NCBI GenBank assembly: GCA_910578605.1
Contig: CAJTQG010000015.1
Span: 8,476 to 46,993, forward strand
Length of the DNA: 38,518 nucleotides
Source: an uncultured Lachnospiraceae bacterium
Lineage (GTDB): Bacteria > Bacillota > Clostridia > Lachnospirales > Lachnospiraceae
Direction: 5' to 3'
Below the pieces are notes generated by a model. The model did no database searches, had not been told where the DNA came from, and was given only the letters and a program-made list of their open reading frames with translations. The first letter of the stretch is position 1. Each line of letters opens with the position of its first letter. Below, one piece after another: positions 9,311 through 14,859 of this stretch. The position numbers and the translations under genes are program-made.

Positions 9311-9353
9311 GTATCACAAGCTTGCTTGTGATATGCATGGGTGGTATTAGATG
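9311..9353 (+). repeat. Palindromic repeat element, copy 1, over the start of the 76-aa gene
   Basis: An inverted repeat of 24 nt (9311-9334, left half gtatcacaagct) is followed by the tail gcatgggt (9335-9342) and ggtattag up to the ATG at 9351. The same element occurs at 17276-17316 with two substitutions in its first 32 positions and a short tail indel. The tail supplies the likely Shine-Dalgarno (GGGTGG, 9339-9344). An ATG inside it at 9337 opens a five-codon frame (M-G-G-I-R) whose stop overlaps the gene's start as ATGA. Confidence 0.8.
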
Positions 9354-9581
9354 AAAGAAATTCAGTTTCGTATGGACCGTGAGGGCTTGATTCATGAGGG
9401 GGATAAGGTAGAGGTGACAGAAAAGCAGGCTCCTATGCATTACTATTATATTCTAGAACCGGCTGTGGCTATGAGTGGGTGTATTCAGAACAGAGAGAGG
9501 GTGGAGGATAGAGTAGGAGTGGTATCCAAAATCGAAGATACACCTCGTGGTTATCAAGTAACAGTTTCGTTTGTCAAGTAA
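9351..9581 (+). CDS. Small conserved-looking protein of unknown function (76 aa)
   Basis: I do not recognise this protein. It has no membrane segment or signal peptide, a mixed beta-rich pattern, an acidic/basic balance typical of a cytosolic protein, and a Tyr-rich MHYYYILEP stretch near residue 29. It resembles a compact SH3- or OB-like barrel, but that is only an impression. The start ATG follows GGGTGG carried by palindromic repeat copy 1, and no other in-frame start nearby is as well placed. It lies 71 nt after mecA on the same strand and is followed directly by a strong terminator, so it is probably the last gene of the mecA transcript. The downstream terminator and normal codon use argue that it is real. 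Confidence 0.7.
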   Translation: MKEIQFRMDREGLIHEGDKVEVTEKQAPMHYYYILEPAVAMSGCIQNRERVEDRVGVVSKIEDTPRGYQVTVSFVK

Positions 9582-9601
9582 TAGGAAAAGACTTTTCATG
9601 G

Positions 9602-9652
9602 ACTGCTGTCTTTGATGCATTTGTGATAATTAGCATCAGACAGCAGTTTTTT
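9602..9652 (+). terminator. Strong intrinsic terminator after the mecA group
   Basis: ACTGCTGTC (9602-9610) pairs with GACAGCAGT (9639-9647) and TGATGC (9613-9618) with GCATCA (9633-9638), forming a stem of about 15 bp with one bulge. Six T residues (9647-9652) follow. Confidence 0.9.
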
Positions 9653-9836
9653 AATTGGAAAGACGTCATAAAAAATATAAACTCTGTAAAGACTGCACAG
9701 GGCAGATTGGAAGCTGCTGATTGATGGAAAAATAGGTTTTGTAATAAAAGTAAATGGAATGTAATCAATATTTAACAAAACTGTAAAACATTGCTAAAAT
9801 ATTGAAAAATTAAGCTTTTTTGCCACTAAAAATCCA

Positions 9837-9865
9837 TTGACAATAAAACTTTCCCTATCTATACT
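9837..9865 (+). promoter_or_regulatory. Promoter of the L,D-transpeptidase gene, with a long leader
   Basis: A perfect TTGACA at 9837-9842 and TATACT at 9860-9865 are 17 bp apart. Transcription would start near 9872, leaving about 210 nt of leader before ATG 10083. Within the leader, AACC (10022-10025) can pair with GGTT (10046-10049) around a G-rich loop; I could match it to no riboswitch class. The stretch 9653-9836 is AT-rich with no gene I can support. Confidence 0.8.
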
Positions 9866-10082
9866 ATTGTATGTATTATTCAAATTTATGTTTTACACAT
9901 TTTGGAAAATGAAGTAGTTGTATCTATTAAGATGTTGAGTATATAAAAATAAAAAATGAAAACATAAGATTTGGACATGATACATATAGATAAAAGTAGA
10001 TTAAGAAAACAAGTTTAGAAGAACCGAAAACCGCAAGTGGGGGCTGGTTAAAAAACGGACAGATAGGAAAGGATGGAAAGGA

Positions 10083-11840
10083 ATGGAAATAATAAGCAAA
10101 GAGGTATTTCAAGACACAAAAACAAAGAAAATGAGTAAAAAAGTGAAGATTGCTATAGGAGTGGCGGCAGGTCTTGCCCTTGTTTATTTACTCTTTTCTG
10201 TTTATTTTTCTTCTCATTTTTTTATAGGAACACAAATAAATGGAAAGAATTGTTCTTTTAAAACAGCATCTGAGGCAGAAAAGATGATTTCACCTAATAC
10301 ACAGCACTATGTGATTACCTTGTTGGAGAGGGACGGAAAGACTGAGGAGATATTAGGTGAGGAAATTGATTTGAAAACTCAGTATGATATTACAACAGCA
10401 AAGCTGAAGAAAAAACAAAATCCTCTGTTTTGGATTAGCGGTTTGTTCAAGAAACGTACATATACCGCCACAGTGAAATTTCAGTATAATCATGAAAAAT
10501 TAGAAAAAATTATAGATAGGCTGGATTGTATGCAGAAGGAAAACAGCAGAAAGCCTGTGAATGCAAAAGTTGTGTACAACAAGGAACAAAAGTGCTATGA
10601 ACTGCAGGAAGCGGATTTTGGCACTGTTGTCATTCGGGAGAATCTTGTAAATGCATTTTTAAAAACAATAGAGGAGATGGGAGAGGAGGTAAATCTGGAT
10701 GAGGCAAAATGCTATCAAGAACCAAAGCTGACTTCCCAGTCCGATATTTTGAATGAGACGCTGAATAAGGCAAATCAATTTTGTAAGGCGTCAGTTACTT
10801 ATGAGATGGGGGAGGAGAAGGTAGTGGTAGATGGGGAATTGATTCACTCATGGATAAAGATTAAGAAGGATGGCAGCGTAAAGCTTTTAAAAGAAAAGGT
10901 AAAGGAGTATGTGGATGAGTTGGCGAGGGAGTATGATACTTTCGGCATGACAAGAACTTTTACTACCTCCTACAAAAAAAAGAAGGTAACCATTAACCAG
11001 GGGGATTACGGCTGGTGGATGAATCGTGAGACGGAGACAGATGAGTTGTACAATGCCATCTTTGAGGGAGAAAATATTACAAGAAAGCCTGCCTATCGCC
11101 AGGAGGCGGCACAATACGGAAAAAATGATATTGGAGATACTTATGTGGAAATCAATCTCACTATGCAGCATATGTTTTTGTATGTGGACGGGAAATTAGT
11201 TTTGGAGTCGGATATAGTTACAGGTAAGCCTGACGGAAAGCACAATACACCCCCTGGGGTATATGGAATGACCTATACAGAAAGAAATGCCACTCTTCGG
11301 GGGCCGGGATATGTTACACCAGTAAGTTACTGGATGCCTTTTAATGGTGATATTGGTCTGCATGATGCAACATGGCAGTCTGCCTTTGGGGGAGAGCGAT
11401 ATAAAGTTTATGGCTCCCATGGATGTGTCAACTTACCGTTGTCTGTGGCACAGGAGCTATTTGAGTATGCCTATACCAATATGCCGGTAGTATGCTATTT
11501 CCTGGAAGTAAAGGATGATAAGAAGGACAACAAGCAAAAGCCGCAAAATAATACAACTACGACTACAGCTACAACCCAGCAGACTACAGAGAAGACTACA
11601 ACTCAAAAGGAAAAAGAAACCACAAAAAAGGAAAAGGAGACAACAAAAAAACAGAAGGAAACTACGAAGAAGCAAAAGGAGACGACAAAAAAGCAAAAAG
11701 AGACAACAAAAAAGCAGAAGGAAACAACAACAAAACAGAAAGAAACTACTACAAAGGCAAACAATACCACAACGAAACCACCTCAAGAGGGAACATCTGC
11801 TCAGGAGACGGGAAAGCAGGAAGAGACAACAGCAGAATAA
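10083..11840 (+). CDS. Membrane-anchored L,D-transpeptidase with Thr/Lys repeat tail
   Basis: L,D-transpeptidases form 3-3 cross-links in peptidoglycan or attach proteins to it. The 585-aa product has a cytoplasmic N-terminus, one membrane helix at about residues 20-45, and an outside region (about 46-330) resembling the putative peptidoglycan-binding domain found ahead of YkuD domains in Clostridia. The YkuD catalytic domain spans about 353-474, with SHGCVNLP holding nucleophile Cys448 and an upstream GLHDATW His. After about residue 476 the chain is a hydrophilic tail rich in Lys, Glu and Thr with seven heptads of KETTKKQ type. ATG 10083 follows AGGAAAGGA with 9 nt spacing; ATG 10131 is a later alternative. 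The gene has its own promoter and stands alone. Confidence 0.92.
   Translation: MEIISKEVFQDTKTKKMSKKVKIAIGVAAGLALVYLLFSVYFSSHFFIGTQINGKNCSFKTASEAEKMISPNTQHYVITLLERDGKTEEILGEEIDLKTQYDITTAKLKKKQNPLFWISGLFKKRTYTATVKFQYNHEKLEKIIDRLDCMQKENSRKPVNAKVVYNKEQKCYELQEADFGTVVIRENLVNAFLKTIEEMGEEVNLDEAKCYQEPKLTSQSDILNETLNKANQFCKASVTYEMGEEKVVVDGELIHSWIKIKKDGSVKLLKEKVKEYVDELAREYDTFGMTRTFTTSYKKKKVTINQGDYGWWMNRETETDELYNAIFEGENITRKPAYRQEAAQYGKNDIGDTYVEINLTMQHMFLYVDGKLVLESDIVTGKPDGKHNTPPGVYGMTYTERNATLRGPGYVTPVSYWMPFNGDIGLHDATWQSAFGGERYKVYGSHGCVNLPLSVAQELFEYAYTNMPVVCYFLEVKDDKKDNKQKPQNNTTTTTATTQQTTEKTTTQKEKETTKKEKETTKKQKETTKKQKETTKKQKETTKKQKETTTKQKETTTKANNTTTKPPQEGTSAQETGKQEETTAE
11613..11759 (+). repeat. In-frame 21-bp tandem repeats in the L,D-transpeptidase tail
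   Basis: Seven consecutive 21-bp units encode the heptad KETTKKQ with small changes (last Q is E in unit 1; TTTKQ and TTTKA in units 6 and 7). Units differ mostly at third codon positions, so they are not freshly duplicated. They would form a flexible, charged, extracytoplasmic tail. Confidence 0.9.
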
Positions 11841-11841
11841 T

Positions 11842-11894
11842 ATAGAAATTTTTAATTTTCTGATAGAAAATATAAATAAAATATAAATTTCTAT
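11842..11894. repeat. AT-rich inverted repeat after the L,D-transpeptidase gene
   Basis: ATAGAAATTT (11842-11851) and AAATTTCTAT (11885-11894) are exact inverse complements, with a second nested 7-bp stem between them (ATTTTCT / AGAAAAT). No T-run follows, so it is at best a weak terminator or an RNA 3'-end structure. Confidence 0.45.
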
Positions 11895-11901
11895 GATTTT
11901 C

Positions 11902-11930
11902 TTGTAGTCCCAGTATTTGTATGTTATACT
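11902..11930 (+). promoter_or_regulatory. Promoter of the c-di-GMP riboswitch transcript
   Basis: TTGTAG at 11902-11907 and TATACT at 11925-11930 are 17 bp apart. The predicted start near 11937 is just before the riboswitch. Confidence 0.7.
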
Positions 11931-11939
11931 AACTATTGA

Positions 11940-12120
11940 AAATATAATAAGAGCAAACGTATGGAAACGTGCGGACGCAAAGCTGGGAGTCTAAAGAATA
12001 AACGGAATAAACGAAATAAAGGGTTTAAAAGGTATATACGAAATAAAGGGTTTAAACAGAATAAAAGGTATAGCTATATAGCCCAAATATATAGTTGGCA
12101 TAAGGGAAATAAATATTTAT
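11940..12120 (+). promoter_or_regulatory. c-di-GMP-I (GEMM) riboswitch with an enlarged loop
   Basis: The core reads GCAAAC (11953-11958), then a 6-bp stem CGTATG/CGTGCG (11958-11963 and 11968-11973) capped by a GAAA tetraloop, then GGACGCAAAGC (11973-11983) and GTCTAAAG (11989-11996). These are the hallmark conserved blocks of the class I cyclic di-GMP riboswitch. A 3' partner for the second stem is CTATATAG-CCCA at 12074-12085, which pairs with TGGG and the CTAAAG receptor strand. Between them (about 11997-12073) is an unusually long AT-rich loop with a 27-nt direct repeat. A terminator follows at 12148-12185, so it probably acts by transcription termination. Downstream is a broken gene, so the switch may now control nothing useful, or only the DUF4303-like gene. 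Confidence 0.85.
12011..12056 (+). repeat. 27-nt direct repeat inside the riboswitch loop
   Basis: The 19-nt block acgaaataaagggtttaaa occurs at 12011-12029 and again, identical, at 12038-12056, a period of 27 nt. A shorter related piece (ataaacg) occurs at 11998-12004 and 12008-12013. The repeats lie where the riboswitch would normally have a short loop. Confidence 0.85.
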
Positions 12121-12147
12121 TTTATATTCGGAATTCTATGATAGTTC

Positions 12148-12185
12148 GGTTGCAAAGATAGTTCATATTTTTGCAACCTTTTTTT
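12148..12185 (+). terminator. Terminator of the c-di-GMP riboswitch expression platform
   Basis: GGTTGCAAA (12148-12156) pairs perfectly with TTTGCAACC (12170-12178) and is followed by seven T residues. Its position just after the riboswitch and before the next gene fits a ligand-controlled terminator. Confidence 0.9.
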
Positions 12186-12246
12186 GTTTTAATGTGTATG
12201 TATTCTAATGTGTTTATTGTGGTTTCCTCAATGGATTGGTGTAAAA

Positions 12247-12412
12247 TCAAATTATTTTTCTTCCGTCGGCTAACCATTCCAGTGAGCCTTTGAAAGCAGG
12301 AATCATTTTCAGCTTAGGGCTTCAATGATTCCTTAAGTCTCACTTCCATAGCCTCCAAGTCAGAAAAATATATTTGTTTTACCCAATCCTTGCCAAGGTT
12401 TTGAAATTGCAT
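12247..12412 (-). pseudogene. Relic of an unidentified coding sequence on the minus strand
   Basis: On the minus strand, 12412 to 12314 encodes MQFQNLGKDWVKQIYFSDLE followed by AMEVRLKESLKP and a stop. After a one-base shift, codons from 12306 to 12247 read MIPAFKGSLEWLADGRKII and a stop. Joined, these look like the C-terminal 50-60 residues of a real soluble protein broken by a frameshift; open frame also continues upstream to about 12440. I do not recognise the family. A 10-bp perfect inverted repeat (12298-12307 with 12324-12333) sits at the break. It lies between the riboswitch terminator and the riboswitch-controlled gene, so it may be debris from an insertion. Confidence 0.4.
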
Positions 12413-12474
12413 GGGAAACATTACTTGAATTAAAAAAAAAGAAAATGAAAAGAAAAAATGAGAGGAGATTCATA

Positions 12475-12996
12475 ATGGAGAAAAAGGTTATGAGAAACAA
12501 TATTGCAGTTGTCACAGCGGCAATAATGATGTGTAATCAAATGTTCTGCGCAGGAGTGACAATAAATACACCATTAAAGAAAAGCAAGATGGAGTGAAAG
12601 ATATATTGGACCCTAATCGAAGGGACAAAAATAAAGACGGTACAAAAGGTAAAAAGAATCCTATATATAATGGAATATGTGACAATAAAACTGATATGGA
12701 AAAAGCACGTTATTTTGTAGTGATGGGGCTTGCCATACATTTAACAGGGGATACTTTTGCTCATCGTACAAGATTATTATGGAAATAAGAGAGTGTATTA
12801 TTGGGATGATGGAGGAAAGGAATGTCATAGTAAGAAAGAAGGGTGGTATTGGAGCGAGAGAGGAGGGAAGGAAAAACTTGGTTCATGGGGATATGATTTT
12901 AACGAAAAATATAAAACCTATTCTTTGAAAAAGAAAGATAAAAAAGCTTTGAAGGAAATGATAATTACAAGAAAGAAGAAATATATAAAAGGATAA
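12475..12996 (+). pseudogene. Frameshifted gene for a secreted, phospholipase C-like protein
   Basis: ATG 12475 follows AGAGGAGA with good spacing and encodes a signal-peptide-like start (VMRNNIAVVTAAIMMCNQMF then CAG), which ends at a TGA at 12592-12594. The reading continues in a second frame to 12788 (KDILDPNRRDKNKDG, then ARYFVVMGLAIHLTGDTFAH) and returns to the first frame to 12996 (QDYYGNKRVYYWDDGGKECH). At least two frameshifts or small deletions are therefore present. The HLTGDTFAH segment has the HxxxDxxxH spacing seen in zinc-dependent phospholipase C / P1-nuclease-like secreted proteins, but the match is short. It was probably the target of the c-di-GMP riboswitch. Sequencing error is an alternative to true decay. 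Confidence 0.6.
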
Positions 12997-13012
12997 AGGA
13001 GAGGACAAAAAG

Positions 13013-13711
13013 ATGATTCATAAAAAAGAAATGATAGCAAATTTAATTGAGAGATTTGAAAACAAAGATATGGGGAGCAAGCTGGATAAGGAGTATTTTA
13101 AGGGGATTTACAAGGATGCAGTAAGAGAATTTTATCCTAGGTTAAAGGAGAAATATGCTGACCAGTCCATTTACGGCATTTCCTTTGAGATTGCCAATGT
13201 AGTCCAGTCAGTGTATGCAGACGATTTTAAAACATTTATTTATTTTAATACAGAAGAAATGTACCAGGAAAATATAGAGGATTGTGAGGAGGATGAGCTA
13301 AGCTATTACCGCTTTGAGCCGTGGGCGGAATGGGACGTTATGGAATCGGAATCTTTACAGTTTGATAAGGTGCAGGATTATTTGCAACAGAACAGTTTAT
13401 ATGTATGTTCTAATATTTCTGATGATAGGGATGAACTGGGGGAAGCGGCGGCATGGTATGAGGAGATGGAAGATGACTTTTCCGATGCTTTTGACAAGGA
13501 GTGTGAACAGATACGTTTTTGGCTTGCGGAAGCCCTGGGAGAGTTGAGAAAGGAAGGCTTTTGGGAGGAGCAAGGTAATGCAGGATTGTATGTGCTTCCA
13601 TTTGGGGGTGAATGTGACATTGAGCAGGAGGAAATGATAGAAACATACAGGGTAATGGATTGTGGTTATCATGGGGAGGAATATCTGGAATATTTAGAAG
13701 AGAATATTTAG
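13013..13711 (+). CDS. Acidic protein resembling DUF4303
   Basis: The 232-aa product is strongly acidic and soluble, with no signal peptide or membrane helix. Its pattern (YGISFEIANVVQSVYADDFK near residue 50, FNTEEMYQE near 77, a central Glu/Asp-rich helix region and a C-terminal FGGECDIEQEEMIETYRVMD) reminds me of DUF4303 proteins, which are often found near polymorphic-toxin and immunity genes. That assignment is from memory and is moderate at best. AAAGGAGAGG at 12995-13004 gives a strong ribosome binding site, overlapping the end of the upstream pseudogene, so the two were probably cotranscribed from the riboswitch promoter. A terminator follows. No toxin gene is visible beside it. Confidence 0.6.
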   Translation: MIHKKEMIANLIERFENKDMGSKLDKEYFKGIYKDAVREFYPRLKEKYADQSIYGISFEIANVVQSVYADDFKTFIYFNTEEMYQENIEDCEEDELSYYRFEPWAEWDVMESESLQFDKVQDYLQQNSLYVCSNISDDRDELGEAAAWYEEMEDDFSDAFDKECEQIRFWLAEALGELRKEGFWEEQGNAGLYVLPFGGECDIEQEEMIETYRVMDCGYHGEEYLEYLEENI

Positions 13712-13756
13712 GTGAAATATACATTGAAATGTGATAAAAATAGGAATATTTTAATA

Positions 13757-13794
13757 AAGAACTGGCAGAAATAGCCTTTTGTCAGTTCTTTTTT
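13757..13794 (+). terminator. Intrinsic terminator after the DUF4303-like gene
   Basis: AAGAACTG (13757-13764) pairs with CAGTTCTT (13783-13790) and the T-run continues to 13794. It closes the riboswitch transcript. Confidence 0.85.
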
Positions 13795-13848
13795 CTTGTG
13801 TATAAAAAAAATATGATGTATACTTAGTAAGATATGCAAAAAATAAAC

Positions 13849-13876
13849 TTGAATAAAAGAGTTTTACATATATTAT
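13849..13876 (+). promoter_or_regulatory. Probable promoter of dapF
   Basis: TTGAAT (13849-13854) and TATTAT (13871-13876) are 16 bp apart, just upstream of the dapF ribosome binding site and after the preceding terminator. Confidence 0.5.
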
Positions 13877-13899
13877 AAGTAGAAAGGATAGAAGTTTTT

Positions 13900-14751
13900 A
13901 TGAAGATAAAATTCACTAAAATGCATGGCACAGGAAATGATTATGTGTATGTGAATGGTTTTGAGACATTGTTAGAGAATCCTTCTAGGATTTCAGAGAT
14001 TATCAGTGACCGTCATTTTGGGGTTGGTTCTGACGGTTTAATCATAGTGGCGCCATCACAGAAGGCCGATTGTCGGATGATAATGTATAATGCAGATGGT
14101 TCAGAGGGGGCTATGTGTGGAAACGGAATCCGGTGTGTGGCAAAGTATGCCTATGAGCATGGTATTGCACAGAAGGAAAATATGACAATAGAGACAAAAA
14201 GCGGAATAAAGTCTGTGGACCTGACGGTGGAGAGAGGAAAGGTTTGTTATATTACGGTGGATATGGGAAAAGCTGTTTTAACTCCGTCTGAAATTCCCGT
14301 AAAAGCCGAGGGGGAAACGTTTATTGCCAGGAAGGTAGAAGTGGACGGAAGGGAATATGAAATGACTTGTGTATCTATGGGCAATCCCCATGCTGTTGTG
14401 TTTATGGATGATATTGATAGCTTAGATTTAGAAAAGATGGGGCCGTTCTTTGAAAATCATCCCCTGTTTCCCGATAGAATTAACACGGAATTTGTTCAGA
14501 TAATAGATGAACACAAAATAAAGATGCGTGTGTGGGAGAGAGGCTCCGGTGAAACCATATCATGCGGTACCGGTACATGCGCCAGTGTGGTGGCTAGTGT
14601 ACTGAATGGCTACTGTAAGAAGGAGGAGGAGATAGAAGTACAGATTCGGGGGGGCAAGCTTTATGATACTTACAAGGAGGATGGGACGGTTATTATGAAA
14701 GGACCGGCTGTCCATGTGTTTGACGGAGAGATAGAAATTACAAATAAATAG
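13900..14751 (+). CDS. dapF: Diaminopimelate epimerase
   Basis: DapF converts L,L- to meso-diaminopimelate, the precursor of lysine and of the wall cross-linking residue. The 283-aa protein is full length. It shows both catalytic cysteines in their family motifs: Cys73 in EGAMCGNGIRC and Cys222 in GETISCGTGTCAS. The start MKIKFTKMHGTGNDYVYV is typical, and AAAGGA lies 11 nt upstream of the ATG. It is followed by murE, whose product adds meso-DAP to the peptidoglycan precursor, so substrate and user are encoded side by side. Confidence 0.97.
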   Translation: MKIKFTKMHGTGNDYVYVNGFETLLENPSRISEIISDRHFGVGSDGLIIVAPSQKADCRMIMYNADGSEGAMCGNGIRCVAKYAYEHGIAQKENMTIETKSGIKSVDLTVERGKVCYITVDMGKAVLTPSEIPVKAEGETFIARKVEVDGREYEMTCVSMGNPHAVVFMDDIDSLDLEKMGPFFENHPLFPDRINTEFVQIIDEHKIKMRVWERGSGETISCGTGTCASVVASVLNGYCKKEEEIEVQIRGGKLYDTYKEDGTVIMKGPAVHVFDGEIEITNK

Positions 14752-14859
14752 TCCATTGGTATTTTTTGGAGGTAAATTCCTTTTTGATTTCAACATCATA
14801 TAATATATGGAAATGATATGGTATAGATATTATAGTGGACATGGAGTATGGAGGTAAAA

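Noticed and set aside
11613..11759. Regular repeats considered as a CRISPR-like array
   Set aside because: Units are contiguous, in frame, 21 bp, and without unique spacers; they encode a protein tail.
11457..11786. 109-codon minus-strand frame rich in Leu, Phe and Cys
   Set aside because: It is the antisense of the heptad-repeat tail of the L,D-transpeptidase; the apparent hydrophobic protein is an artefact of Lys/Thr/Glu repeats read backwards.
11961..12161. Open frame of 66 codons, Lys/Asn-rich, on the plus strand
   Set aside because: It runs across the c-di-GMP riboswitch, its loop repeats and the terminator stem, and has no ribosome binding site; the composition reflects the RNA element.
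14799..14804. TATAAT before murE as a promoter
   Set aside because: No -35 box at a suitable distance and no TG extension; chance occurrence in AT-rich DNA is likely.
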